Both the position numbers and the translations under genes were made by a program. From JAKOVR01 sp031415655 (GTDB lineage: Bacteria; Actinomycetota; Acidimicrobiia; Acidimicrobiales; Acidimicrobilacustridaceae), in the NCBI GenBank assembly GCA_031415655.1, contig JANOSD010000016.1, forward strand, positions 30,702-94,701: 64,000 bases of DNA. Direction: 5' to 3'. Numbering within the stretch: the first letter of the stretch is position 1; each line of letters starts with the position of its first letter. Shown in pieces: positions 7,841 to 16,480 of the stretch. The notes below the pieces were generated by a model. That model did not search any database, was not told the DNA's origin, and saw nothing but the letters and a program-made list of their open reading frames with translations.

Positions 7841-8221
7841 TCACGGTCGAGGGTCGAGAAGCTGCGCGCACCAGGTGACGCCGTCGTCGATGGTGCTGGT
7901 GGCCCACGTGGGGAAGGGCATCGAGAACGTGCCGGATTCGATCATGGCGCAGATGTGACCGACCCGATCCTCGGCGACCACGGTGACGGCCCCCGCAATC
8001 GGAGCTTCGGAGAGCAACGCCCGTTCGGCCAGCCATTGCGAGATGTGTTGCTGGGCTTCGGGCAGGCCCTGCTGGTAGTCGAACACGATGCCCATCCGTT
8101 GGCGGCGGGCGAAGAGGGTGTCGAGTTCGGCGGTGATTTCTTGGGCGGCCGTGAGGTCCACCGTGGCATCGACCATCACCACCGCGACCGGCCAACGAGT
8201 GGTGTCGACAACGTCGGACAT
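7841..8221 (-). CDS. Conserved hypothetical protein (126 aa), possible STAS-like fold
   Basis: The ATG at 8221 opens a compact cytoplasmic protein with alternating strands and helices (PVAVVMVDATVDLTAAQEI, then MGIVFDYQQGLPEAQQHI). The pattern recalls STAS or SpoIIAA-like domains, but no phosphorylatable Ser motif is evident and the assignment is weak. It is convergent with the PhoX-like gene, with the palindrome between them, and divergent from the acetyltransferase (120 bases apart). Confidence 0.65.
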   Translation of the reverse strand: MSDVVDTTRWPVAVVMVDATVDLTAAQEITAELDTLFARRQRMGIVFDYQQGLPEAQQHISQWLAERALLSEAPIAGAVTVVAEDRVGHICAMIESGTFSMPFPTWATSTIDDGVTWCAQLLDPRP

Positions 8222-8341
8222 GACCAGAGGTTACTGCCGGCGGGGCACCGTCCGCCCGGGGGGGTATGCCTGCTCACCCGGGTCGGGGGGCTGGCCGTCG
8301 TCGTCGGGCCGCAGCGCCGGATGGTCGGTACGATCGGCGTC

Positions 8342-9412
8342 ATGGCGAAGGACCGCGAAACGCCCGCTCATGCTCCTCGCACCCTTTCCGATGGAACCAT
8401 CGTCCGGTTGCTCAAGCCCGGCGAGGGCGCCACGGTGGGGACGGCGATCCGTGTGGCGTACGGCGACACCTACGACGCCCCGTGGGTGTACGACGCCGAC
8501 GAGGTGGACCGGCGTCTCTCGTCCGGCGCGCTGGTGTCGTGCGTGGCGACGGAGCCGGACGGATCGCTGCTGTGCCACGGCGCGCTGACGCGGTCCACCT
8601 TGGATGCCCCGGTGGCGGAGAGCGGCCAGGCGGCCACGCTTCCGGCGGCTCGAGGCCGTCATCTTTTCACCGAGGTGAAACGTTTCCTCGCGGAGTGGGC
8701 CACGGCGGAAGGGCTCTTCGGGCTCTTCTCGGAGGCCACGGCCGCCCATCCCTTCAGCCAGAAAGCCAACCTCGATCTTGGCGCGCACGAGACCGGCTTT
8801 CTCCCCGGTTGGATCCCGTCGACCGTGGCCAACGACGCAGCCGCGCCGACGGCCGAGTCGACGGAGAAGGACCGTGCTCCCGTCGGACGACAATCGGCGG
8901 CGATCTTCTACCTGCGCACGAACCGGGCGCATGAACGCCCACTGTTTGTGCCGGCGCGCCACCGTGAGGAGGTGGCGCGCATCGTCGACGTGGCCGACAT
9001 GCGTGGGACGGTGATTCATGACGAGCCGGCCGGTTCCCTCCTTGGGTCGTCCGTGGTGGAGGTGCTCGAACGCGACGATCACAACCTTGCCGTACTTACC
9101 GTCCACCAAGCAGGCGCCGACCTCGGTGCCGTCGTCACATCGGAGCGGGACTCGCAGTTCGGAACCGGACGTGACGCGGTGTTCCTCGACCTGCCGATGG
9201 AACATCCCACGAGTGGCGCCGCCGGCGACCTGCTCGACGAACTTGGGTTTTCGTTTGCTGGCCTCTTCCCCAATCTCGATGTGGCGGGCGACATGCTCCG
9301 GTTGGTGGCGTTCCGAGACTCGACCATCGTCACCCACGAATCCGCCACGGCGTCGGATCACGGTCGCCAACTGCTCGACTATGTGCTCGCCGATCTCGCT
9401 CGGCAGTCATGA
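8342..9412 (+). CDS. GNAT-family N-acetyltransferase (two-domain)
   Basis: The 356-aa protein has an N-terminal GNAT domain (about 15-160). Typical elements are VRLLKPGEGATVGTAIRVAY, the C-terminal helix region GLFGLFSEATAAHPFSQKAN and LGAHETGFLPGW. A second alpha/beta domain (about 180-350) with similar strand order (FLDLPMEHPTSGAAGDLLDELGF) follows. It would transfer an acetyl or acyl group from CoA to an unknown acceptor. Start choice is open between 8321 and 8342, as neither has a strong ribosome site. The small membrane-protein gene begins 37 bases downstream and may be cotranscribed. Confidence 0.68.
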   Translation: MAKDRETPAHAPRTLSDGTIVRLLKPGEGATVGTAIRVAYGDTYDAPWVYDADEVDRRLSSGALVSCVATEPDGSLLCHGALTRSTLDAPVAESGQAATLPAARGRHLFTEVKRFLAEWATAEGLFGLFSEATAAHPFSQKANLDLGAHETGFLPGWIPSTVANDAAAPTAESTEKDRAPVGRQSAAIFYLRTNRAHERPLFVPARHREEVARIVDVADMRGTVIHDEPAGSLLGSSVVEVLERDDHNLAVLTVHQAGADLGAVVTSERDSQFGTGRDAVFLDLPMEHPTSGAAGDLLDELGFSFAGLFPNLDVAGDMLRLVAFRDSTIVTHESATASDHGRQLLDYVLADLARQS

Positions 9413-9448
9413 CATGAGATACGACAACGGGCGCGAGCTCACTCGGCC

Positions 9449-9928
9449 GTGACCATCAGTTCTGTCGAGCGCTGGAAGATGCGTCGTTACTACTTGCTGC
9501 CCCTGCTGGGCTTGGCGGGGCTCTTTGGGCTCGGCGTCGTAACCAGGACGGCGCCATTCGTTCTCGCTTCGCTGCCGTTGGCGCTTTTGCTTGGATGGTG
9601 GGTCCTGTCGTTGGAGGCGGTGGCTCGTGTTTCGGGTAGGGAGGCGTTGGCTGTCATCGAGCGCACGACCAGCGTCTTTGACCTACGGGAGTTCAGCTGG
9701 GTGCACGTGCAGTCCGACCCCGCCAGTGGCCGCTTTCGAACGATGTACCCGGTCCCTGATCACCAGTCCGAACGGGCAATCGTCTTTGGCCCAGGAGGCA
9801 TTGGTGGGTTTGTCACCATTAGGGATTGCCGAGGCCAGCTTGTTTGGCCTGCAGGCCGATTGTGGAAGCCGCATTCGCGTTTTCCGCTTACTGCGCCGAG
9901 GTTCCCATTCGGCCGGGACGGTTTGTAG
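9449..9928 (+). CDS. Small membrane protein, two N-terminal helices
   Basis: The 159-aa product from the GTG at 9449 has two closely spaced hydrophobic helices (LLPLLGLAGLFGLGVV and FVLASLPLALLLGWWVL, about residues 14-50). A soluble C-terminal tail follows that looks like a small beta-rich PH-type domain, and I recognise no family. An internal ATG at 9478 (MRRYYLL) is an alternative start. The gene stops 5 bases before the methyltransferase ATG at 9934, suggesting an operon of acetyltransferase, membrane protein and methyltransferase. Confidence 0.55.
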   Translation: MTISSVERWKMRRYYLLPLLGLAGLFGLGVVTRTAPFVLASLPLALLLGWWVLSLEAVARVSGREALAVIERTTSVFDLREFSWVHVQSDPASGRFRTMYPVPDHQSERAIVFGPGGIGGFVTIRDCRGQLVWPAGRLWKPHSRFPLTAPRFPFGRDGL

Positions 9929-9933
9929 CGCTG

Positions 9934-10791
9934 ATGGTCGACTCCCAATACACCGATCCACGTCTCGTCGAGCTGTATGACACGCTCAATCCTGCGGGGC
10001 CGGATACCGACTTCTATCTGTCGCTGTTGGGTTCCGCCCCGATCGCCGTTGCTGATCTCGGTTGCGGGACCGGGTTGTTGGCCCGTCGCATCGCCGGCTT
10101 CGGGCACACGGTGATCGGATTGGATCCGGCGCCGGCCATGCTGGCAATCGCTCGTCGAAACGATCCGGACGGTCACGTGAAGTGGATCGAAGGCGACGCT
10201 CGGGAACGGTGGCAGCACCCGTGGGTGGACCTGGCGATTCTTTCGGGCCATGCATTCCAGGTGTTCCTCGACGACCACGATGTCGGGGCCGTGCTCACCG
10301 CGGCAGCGTCCGCCCTTTCGCCCTTGGGAACGTTGGCGTTCGAGACGCGCAACCCCGAGCGGCGAAGCTGGGAGCGCTGGACGCCGGAGTGGTCTACGCG
10401 TCGAGTCACGGTGGCGGGGATGGGCGAGGTCCAGGTGTCCCATCAGCTCCTTGAGGTCGCGGAGGAACGGGATCACACCCTCGTGCAATTCGAAACCTCC
10501 CACATGTTTCCGGGTGATTCGATGCCGGTGGTCGGCGTCAGCACGCTTCGTTTCACCTCCGCCGATGTGCTTGAAGCACTCCTTCGGGCGGCCGGATTCA
10601 CCGACGTCGTGATGTACGGCGATTGGGACCGTTCGCCGCTCTCGACATCGTCACCGGAGATCATCGTGGTGGCCCGCAGAGGGCGGGGCGACGCCGACGA
10701 GCGTGCAGTTCTACGGCGATCGCTCGGCGGTGTGGGTGGGTCTGCGCCTGGCGGGTCGGAGGTAGCTTGGGCGCGTGCAACCCGCCACTGA
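9934..10791 (+). CDS. Class I SAM-dependent methyltransferase
   Basis: The 285-aa protein starts with the common leader YTDPRLVELYDTLNP and has motif I ADLGCGTGLLARRIA, an acidic motif II (VIGLDPAPAM) and motif III/IV around DLAILSGHAFQVFLDD. This set is typical of small-molecule methyltransferases in Actinobacteria. The acceptor is unknown. Start 9934 (MVDSQYTDPR) matches the usual N-terminus of the family; the open frame upstream overlaps the preceding gene. A hairpin begins at the stop codon. Confidence 0.8.
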   Translation: MVDSQYTDPRLVELYDTLNPAGPDTDFYLSLLGSAPIAVADLGCGTGLLARRIAGFGHTVIGLDPAPAMLAIARRNDPDGHVKWIEGDARERWQHPWVDLAILSGHAFQVFLDDHDVGAVLTAAASALSPLGTLAFETRNPERRSWERWTPEWSTRRVTVAGMGEVQVSHQLLEVAEERDHTLVQFETSHMFPGDSMPVVGVSTLRFTSADVLEALLRAAGFTDVVMYGDWDRSPLSTSSPEIIVVARRGRGDADERAVLRRSLGGVGGSAPGGSEVAWARATRH

Positions 10792-10823
10792 ACACCCCGG
10801 CGGTGTCGGACGATAGGGGTGTT
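10791..10823. terminator. Hairpin immediately after the methyltransferase stop
   Basis: AACACCCC (10791-10798) pairs with GGGGTGTT (10816-10823) around a 17-base loop. There is no long T run, so a weak or Rho-assisted terminator is the most that can be said. Confidence 0.5.
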
Positions 10824-11137
10824 GGGTTCGCCGCAATTCCCCGTGGCTCGGATGCAAGGCGTCGACATGAGTGAACTGGCCGACCTGGGTCTGCGCGCTT
10901 CCGTCGGCGGTCCTCGGTCTTGCCGCGTCCACGAGGCGGCGTGGCGTACGTCCTTTGCGGGCTCCGAAACAGTGAATCGGAACACCCGCATCGCCGCGTC
11001 ATGGGCCGTGTTTCCCTGCGACGCACCGAATCGATTGCCGTGGGTTGGGCGCAAATCGTCGGAGACGTGTCCCCCGCCGCGGGAGGCCAGGAGAGATGAT
11101 CAAACCGTCGAGGTACGCACCGATCGAAGGAGCCCGA
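10824..11137. other. Gene-free stretch upstream of the DUF1272 gene
   Basis: Open frames exist on both strands but none has a recognisable domain or a ribosome site. It probably holds the promoter of the DUF1272 gene. Confidence 0.4.
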
Positions 11138-11317
11138 ATGCTCGAAATGCGCGAAGTATGTGAGCGATGCGACACGCCGCTGGGGTTGGACGATGGCGCA
11201 CGAATCTGCTCCTTCGAATGCACCTTCTGTCCCCCGTGCGCCACCGCGCTGGAAGCCGTGTGTCCGAACTGCGGGGGCGAGCTGGTGGGCCGACCGAGAC
11301 GAGTTGCGGCGGGCTGA
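11138..11317 (+). CDS. DUF1272 zinc-ribbon-like protein (59 aa)
   Basis: The short product matches DUF1272, a family of small Cys-rich proteins found next to many metabolic genes. It begins MLEMREVCERCD, continues ARICSFECTFCPPC and ends with CPNCGGELVGRP. Eight cysteines in CxxC-type pairs suggest one or two structural zinc sites; the function is unknown. GAAGGAG sits seven bases before the ATG at 11138, which fits the usual MLEM start better than the longer frame opening at 11045. Its stop codon is the first unit of a 14-bp tandem array. Confidence 0.85.
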   Translation: MLEMREVCERCDTPLGLDDGARICSFECTFCPPCATALEAVCPNCGGELVGRPRRVAAG

Positions 11318-11383
11318 CCGAGCCGTTGTGTCCAAGCCGCCCTGACCAAGCCGCCCTGACCAAGCCGCCGTGACCAAGCCGTT
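11314..11383. repeat. Five 14-bp tandem units starting at a stop codon
   Basis: Units CTGACCGAGCCGTT, GTGTCCAAGCCGCC, CTGACCAAGCCGCC (twice) and GTGACCAAGCCGTT run head to tail for exactly 70 bp. The first contains the TGA of the DUF1272 gene. Because 14 is not a multiple of three, successive TGA copies fall in all three frames. Confidence 0.9.
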
Positions 11384-11478
11384 CTTTCCGGCTCACCCCG
11401 ACCAAAGCAACCCAGTCCGCCTCGCGGCGGCGAAATCTACCCGCTGCCCGCCCGCCCCTCCGTCCCTCCGACGCACCG

Positions 11479-13002
11479 CTACCAGTAGTTGGGTGCCTGC
11501 GCGGTGATCGTGATGTCGTGCGGGTGGCTCTCGCGATAGGCGGCGTCGGTGATGCGGATGAACTGGCCGCGGTCCTGCAGTTCGGCGATGGTGGGTGTGC
11601 CGCAGTAGCCCATGGCCGCTCGAAGGCCGCCCACGAGTTGGTACACCACGTTGCCCACGGGGCCCTTGTAGAGCACCCGTCCTTCGATGCCTTCGGGCAC
11701 GAGTTTGTCGGTTTGGGTGACATCGCCCTGGAAGTAGCGATCCTTCGAGAACGATCGGGCCTTCATCGCTCCCATTGAGCCCATGCCTCGGTACTCCTTG
11801 TAGGCCTCGCCTTGGAACAGCACCACCTCGCCGGGAGACTCGTCGACGCCGGCGAGCAGGCTGCCGAGCATCACGCAATCAGCGCCGGCGGCGATGGCTT
11901 TCGGGATATCGCCGGACAGCCGGATCCCACCGTCAGCGATCACGGTGCGTCCGCGGCGGGCAGCCGCCTGGGCGCAGTCGTAGATGGCGGTGAGTTGCGG
12001 TACGCCGACGCCGGCGACCACTCGTGTGGTGCAGATCGATCCTGGCCCGATGCCTACCTTCACGCCGTCGACCCCCGCCTCGATGAGCGCCTCGACGGCC
12101 TCGGCCGTGGCGATGTTGCCGCCGATCACCTCGATGTCGAAGGCACCTTTCACGGCCTTGACCACGTCGAGCACACCACGGGAGTGACCGTGGGCGGTAT
12201 CGACTACGAGGAGATCGACACCGGCGGCCACGAGCGCTTCGGCCCGTTCGAGTGCGTCCGGGCCAGTGCCGACGGCGGCCGCCACCATGAGCCGTCCCTC
12301 TTCGTCCTGGGTGGCGTTCGGATAGTCGGTCTGCTTCTTGATGTCCTTGACAGTGATGAGCCCGTGAAGCCGGCCGGCGTCGTCGACGATCGGGAGTTTC
12401 TCGATTCGGTGATGCCAGAGGATGTCGCGGGCCTGCTCGAGCGTGGTACCGATCTTCGCCGTCACCAGCGGCGCCGCCCGCATGACGTTGGTGACGAGCT
12501 GTTCGGTGTCCTCCACGAAACGCAGATCGCGGTTGGTGAGGATGCCGACCAGCTGGCCCGATGGGTCGGTGATCGGGATACCGGACACCCGGTAGTGGGC
12601 CATGAGCTCAAGCGCCTCGCTCACCTTTGCGGTGGGAGGCAGCGTGATGGGATCGGTGATCATGCCGCTCTGTGAGCGTTTGACCCGGTCCACCTGGGCG
12701 ACCTGGTCTTCGATGGCGAGGTTGCGATGGATGACGCCGATTCCGCCGAGCCGGGCGATGGCAATGGCGAGCGGGGCTTCGGTGACGGTGTCCATTGCCG
12801 CTGCCACGACGGGGATGCTCAGGGTGATGCGTTCGGTGAGGCGGGTGGAGGTGTCGACTTCGGACGGCAGTACGTTGCTCTCGGCCGGGATGAGCAGGAC
12901 ATCGTCGAAGGTGAGGCCTTCACGGGCGAACTTCGTGGTGAGGTCGCGGGGAGCGGCGGGGCTCCCGAACGGGTCTGCCATCGAGCCATCCACGTTCGTC
13001 AT
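11479..13002 (-). CDS. guaB: IMP dehydrogenase
   Basis: The 507-aa product is a full-length IMP dehydrogenase, oxidising IMP to XMP with NAD+ in guanine nucleotide synthesis. The barrel N-terminus (LTFDDVLLIPAESNVLPSEV) is followed by two CBS domains (about residues 113-230). The catalytic loop GPGSICTTRVV carries the active-site Cys324, and the IMP-binding GGIRLSGDIPKAIAAGAD and the flap (YKEYRGMGSMGAM) come after it. All expected elements are present. It reads away from the ABC ATPase remnant, which is upstream on the same strand, and the dispersed palindrome (copy 2) lies between them. Confidence 0.97.
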   Translation of the reverse strand: MTNVDGSMADPFGSPAAPRDLTTKFAREGLTFDDVLLIPAESNVLPSEVDTSTRLTERITLSIPVVAAAMDTVTEAPLAIAIARLGGIGVIHRNLAIEDQVAQVDRVKRSQSGMITDPITLPPTAKVSEALELMAHYRVSGIPITDPSGQLVGILTNRDLRFVEDTEQLVTNVMRAAPLVTAKIGTTLEQARDILWHHRIEKLPIVDDAGRLHGLITVKDIKKQTDYPNATQDEEGRLMVAAAVGTGPDALERAEALVAAGVDLLVVDTAHGHSRGVLDVVKAVKGAFDIEVIGGNIATAEAVEALIEAGVDGVKVGIGPGSICTTRVVAGVGVPQLTAIYDCAQAAARRGRTVIADGGIRLSGDIPKAIAAGADCVMLGSLLAGVDESPGEVVLFQGEAYKEYRGMGSMGAMKARSFSKDRYFQGDVTQTDKLVPEGIEGRVLYKGPVGNVVYQLVGGLRAAMGYCGTPTIAELQDRGQFIRITDAAYRESHPHDITITAQAPNYW

Positions 13003-13054
13003 ACCAAGAGCCTACCGGCGCACCCAACTGCCGGGACTACCCACCACTCTGGGT

Positions 13055-13102
13055 TTTTGGTAGGGGAGACGCATCAGAACTGATGCGTCTCCCCTACCAA
13101 AA
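13055..13102. repeat. Dispersed perfect palindrome, copy 2
   Basis: The arms are identical to those of copy 1 (7761) with a different 4-base loop (GAAC). It lies 8 bases beyond the stop of the ABC ATPase gene and 53 bases upstream of guaB. Confidence 0.9.
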
Positions 13103-13109
13103 CGCGGGG

Positions 13110-14016
13110 TTAGGCGGTGAGGAGGTCGGTGAGGTCGTCGACGAGGTCGGCGAAGCGGGGGTCGTGTTTGGTGAGCCGCCCTCGGGTGGGGCCGAAGTCC
13201 ACCTCGATCTCCTCGGCGATCCGACCCGGCCGCGACGCCATCACGTAGATCCGGTCCGACAGGTACACCGCCTCCTCCACGTCGTGCGTGACCATGAGAA
13301 TCGTGGCGCCGGTGCGCTGCCAGACCGTGAGGAGGAAGTCCTGCATCTGTCGTTTGGTGAGGGCGTCGAGCGCACCGAACGGCTCGTCGAGAAGCAACAA
13401 GTCCGGTTCCGGTGCGAGGGCCCGTGCGATGGCTACCCGCTGGCGCATGCCGCCGGAGAGCTCACGTGGGAGCGCGCCGGCGAGCTCGGCGCGTCGAGCG
13501 ATATGAAGCCGAGCAATTCTTCCACCCGGTCGGCGCGTCGGGCCTTCGACCACCGGCCAGCTCGAGGCCGAACCCGATATTGCGGGCCACACTGGCCCAC
13601 GGGAACAACGAATAGCCCTGGAAGACCATGCCGCGGTCGGGTCCCGGTCCCACCACTCGGTCGCCCTCCACACGAACGACGCCGGAGGTGGGCTCTTCCA
13701 AGCCACCGATGATCGACAGGAGGGTGGACTTCCCGCAGCCCGACGCGCCGAGCAGACACACCAGTTCGCCGTCATGCAAATGGATGTCGACCCCGTCGAG
13801 GGCCACCACCTCGCCCCTACGGCTCCTGAACACTTTGCCCACGCCTTCCGCCAACAACTTCGGGGCGGGACGGTCGTGTCCATCGGTCGGCCTCGTTGCG
13901 GCGCCGGCCAGGACGGTGCCGGTCAGGGCGGTACTGGTCAGGACGGTACTGGTCAGGACGGTGCCGGTGAGAAGGCCGCCGGTCGAAGCAGTATCGGGCG
14001 CAGCAGTATCGGTCAT
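13110..14016 (-). pseudogene. ABC transporter ATPase (nitrate/taurine type) with two frameshifts
   Basis: Three reading frames together make one SsuB/TauB-type ATPase. The first, from ATG 14016, holds the Walker A motif (LLGASGCGKSTLL) and the Q-loop region (MVFQGYSLFPW). A short middle frame around 13510-13545 reads ARRADRVEELLGFISL. The last frame holds the signature LSGGMRQRVAIARAL, Walker B LLLLDEPFGALD and the H-loop TILMVTHDVEEAV. Each frame change needs one missing base, near 13545 and near 13500. The ATG overlaps the stop of the upstream permease piece as ATGA, showing former translational coupling. An N-terminal run of TVLTS repeats is unusual for the family. Sequencing error remains possible. 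Confidence 0.8.
13901..13975. repeat. Five 15-bp coding tandem repeats
   Basis: GTACTGGTCAGGACG and close variants repeat five times in phase with the ATPase frame, encoding Thr-Val-Leu-Thr-Ser/Gly repeats in its N-terminal extension. Confidence 0.85.
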
Positions 14017-14213
14017 GATCGGGCCCAAGGAGCGGAGAGGTTTCGCAGGCCGCGCAACGCAAGGTCGCTCACCAGCCCGATGAATCCGAACACGATGAGC
14101 AGGGCGAACATCGTGTCGACGGCCCGAAAAGGTTGAGCACGCACGATCTGGAAGGCCAAACCCTCCTGCGCCGCCAGCAACTCCGCCACTACCAGCATGA
14201 GCCAGGCGGCGGC
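14013..14213 (-). pseudogene. C-terminal fragment of an ABC permease (NitT/TauT type)
   Basis: About 66 codons encode the last part of a BPD_transp_1 permease. AAAWLMLVVAELLAAQEGLA resembles the cytoplasmic EAA-region end, and a final membrane helix (TMFALLIVFGFIGLVSDLAL) and basic tail follow. The rest of the permease is missing: at about 14213 the sequence switches abruptly to a PxpC-like gene read on the opposite strand. The stop overlaps the ATPase start. Confidence 0.75.
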
Positions 14214-14640
14214 CTTGCTCGAGTTCACCGGGGCCGGACCCACGCTGACGTTCGACGAACCGGCGGTCGTGGCGATCGGCGGGACGGCAATGGCGGCCAC
14301 GGTCGACGGTCGGCCGATCCCACCGAGGACACCGGTGGCGGTGCCGGCCGGAGCGACGGTGCAGATCGGCCCCACCAAAGGACCCGGTCTGCGCGCCGCA
14401 TTCGGCATTCGGGGCGGGCTCGACGTCCCCACCTACTTGGGTAGCCGGTCGACGTTCACGTTAGGGCAGTTCGGCGGGCACGAGGGCCGGGCGTTGCGGG
14501 CCGGCGATGTGATCCCGATCGGGAAAGACGTGGCCGGAGCAGCGGGGCCATTGCCGCCGGGGATGGCGTCGCGCCTCACGGATCGATGGGAGATCGGCGT
14601 GCTGGTCGGGCCCCACACTGCCCCCGAGTTCCGCACCGGG
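14203..14640 (+). pseudogene. Internal fragment of a PxpC/allophanate-hydrolase-subunit-2-like gene
   Basis: The translation from 14215 (LLEFTGAGPTLTF, then LRAAFGIRGGLDVPTYLG, SRSTFTLGQFGGHEGRALRA and IGVLVGPHTAPEF) is the central part of the biotin-dependent carboxyltransferase/5-oxoprolinase subunit C (KipA) family. The usual N-terminal 60 or so residues and the C-terminal half are absent. The left edge abuts the permease piece and the right edge the allophanate hydrolase piece. Confidence 0.8.
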
Positions 14641-14644
14641 ATTG

Positions 14645-14838
14645 CGGTGATGCACGCGGAGCAGCCCCGGTTTGGGTGGGGTGGTATCGAGCGCGAAGAG
14701 GCGGTAACACGTTTCAGTGTGGGCGGGGCGGACGAACGCAGCGCCGAGGTCGGTGAGTTGATGATTGAGCGGTTGACCGGCGAGATGGGCACCGACCACG
14801 AACAACTCGATCGGCTGAGTTGGGGCATCTGCCATACC
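14645..14838 (-). pseudogene. C-terminal-domain fragment of allophanate hydrolase (AtzF-like)
   Basis: Read on the minus strand, LFVVGAHLAGQPLNHQLTDL, FVRPAHTETCYRLFALD and PPKPGLLRV match the gamma-glutamylcyclotransferase-like C-terminal domain of allophanate hydrolases, which split allophanate to ammonia and CO2 in urea catabolism. Both the amidase part upstream and the end of the domain are missing. Confidence 0.75.
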
Positions 14839-14863
14839 CCATCTTGCCCGCCCGAAACCCGGG

Positions 14864-16480
14864 TCACACCAGGGTGACGGTGCCGGTGGGGAGGTGGAGT
14901 TCGATGGTGGCGCCGTCGGGGATGTGGGCGGTGGCGCCGGCGCAGCCGATCACCGCCGGCAAACCGAGCTCGCGGGCGATCACGGCGGCGTGCGACAGCG
15001 GGCCTCCGTCTTCGGTGACGACGGCCCCGGCCAACGCCAGGATCTGGTTCCATGCCGGGCAGGTTCCCGCCGTGACGATCACGTCGCCGGGTTCGAAACG
15101 TTGCAGTGCCTCGATCGGATCCCGGGTGACGCGGGCGATGCCCACGAAGCTCTCGGCATTGCCAACCGCAGTCGACAAACCCACGCCGCGGAGCTGAACC
15201 GAACCCGAACCGCCGGCGTTGTACCCGGGAGTGCCAGGATTCACCGTTGCTCCGGCCTCCAGACTGCGCAGTCCGAGCAAGGCGCCAGCGAGGGTTCGCA
15301 TGGCCGGGGGTAGGGCGTGCAGCGGGAGTTGCTGCGGTGGGCCGAGCGACGACGGCGCCGGTTCATAGGAAAGCCGGTGTCGTTCCGCCAGCCGTGCCGC
15401 CGCCTCATCGGCCGTCGGCGTTGCAGCGGACCTCGACTGGTGGGTTGACCTGGCCGTCGGCTCAGACGCCGGACTGTTGGCTCCCGCGCTGAGCAGACCA
15501 ACCAGTTCCGTGACGCGCAACTCGACGGCATGTTCGGCGTCGTGCAGCAGACCACGCGCCACCAGCCGGCGACCCGCTTCGAGCATGGCGCGACGAAGGA
15601 GTCCGGCTGGCCACGCCGCCGTCAGCAAACCGTTGGCGTCTCGGACCCCGTACGTGGTCCGAGCGTCGGAGAGCAGGCGATCGAACTCGGCCTGATCGTC
15701 CTCCGGAACCTGGGATCGGATGGCGTGCTCGACCGCAAGATCCGGTTCGGGCGCGGGGCGTTTCGTACGATGACCTTCCCGTCGCACGAGCCGGTCCGGA
15801 AGCTCACGAACGCAACGGCCGTCGAAGTCGTAACCTGTCACCAGGCACCATTCCGGCAACGATTCGTCTCCGCGGGATGCCGTCGACCACCCGGCGAGCA
15901 GTCCCGCCACTGCCACGGGGTCGAGACCCCAGTCGAGCGACCGAACGAGCAGCATGCTGGTGGGTACGAGGTCGCAGCCGTGGAGGGCGAAGTGGGCGCG
16001 GTAGCCGTCGCCAACCGTGGTGCGCGCCATCTGGAGGTGTTCGATCAGCGCGGGGTCGTCAAGCACACCGGGATCGATTGTTTGTAGGGCTTCGTTACGG
16101 GCGCGCCATTGAGGTTCGCCGGTGTCGAACCACACCCTTGCTTCGTCGTTCCAGGGACGCTCCTCGATGGCGCGGGCGGCCGCGCGCGCTCGCCGTCGGA
16201 AGACCGGCACCAACGAGATCGCCACCTTCAAGGCAAAGGCAGGAGGAACGGCGTTCGTCGGCTTGCCCAGCAACGGAGCGGTGGTGATGTAGACCCGCCC
16301 GTTCACGAAGCCCGGCAGCAAGGATCGAACGGGCAACCCGTAACGCTCGCACCAGACCGCTCCGCCGTTGGTCATCCCATCCGTCAGCAGATCGTGGAGT
16401 TCCGGGGTGACGGCGCGGGGGAAGTGGTCGTGCAACCCGTGCCAGTCGCCTTTGCCGGGCGGATCCCAGGTGAGTGTCAT
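14864..16480 (-). CDS. PEP-utilising enzyme mobile-domain protein without ATP-grasp
   Basis: The 538-aa product ends in a swivelling phosphohistidine domain like those of PEP synthase and pyruvate phosphate dikinase. Supporting segments are DVIVTAGTCPAWNQILALAG, GGPLSHAAVIARELGLPAVIG (predicted phospho-His497) and IPDGATIELHLPTGTVTLV. No ATP-grasp or PEP-binding barrel motifs precede it; residues 1-400 are helical with no family I can name. Such stand-alone proteins may receive phosphate from a partner or act on a dedicated substrate; this is unresolved. AAAGGAG lies before the ATG at 16480, which overlaps the TetR stop by four bases (ATGA), so the two are translationally coupled. Confidence 0.75.
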   Translation of the reverse strand: MTLTWDPPGKGDWHGLHDHFPRAVTPELHDLLTDGMTNGGAVWCERYGLPVRSLLPGFVNGRVYITTAPLLGKPTNAVPPAFALKVAISLVPVFRRRARAAARAIEERPWNDEARVWFDTGEPQWRARNEALQTIDPGVLDDPALIEHLQMARTTVGDGYRAHFALHGCDLVPTSMLLVRSLDWGLDPVAVAGLLAGWSTASRGDESLPEWCLVTGYDFDGRCVRELPDRLVRREGHRTKRPAPEPDLAVEHAIRSQVPEDDQAEFDRLLSDARTTYGVRDANGLLTAAWPAGLLRRAMLEAGRRLVARGLLHDAEHAVELRVTELVGLLSAGANSPASEPTARSTHQSRSAATPTADEAAARLAERHRLSYEPAPSSLGPPQQLPLHALPPAMRTLAGALLGLRSLEAGATVNPGTPGYNAGGSGSVQLRGVGLSTAVGNAESFVGIARVTRDPIEALQRFEPGDVIVTAGTCPAWNQILALAGAVVTEDGGPLSHAAVIARELGLPAVIGCAGATAHIPDGATIELHLPTGTVTLV

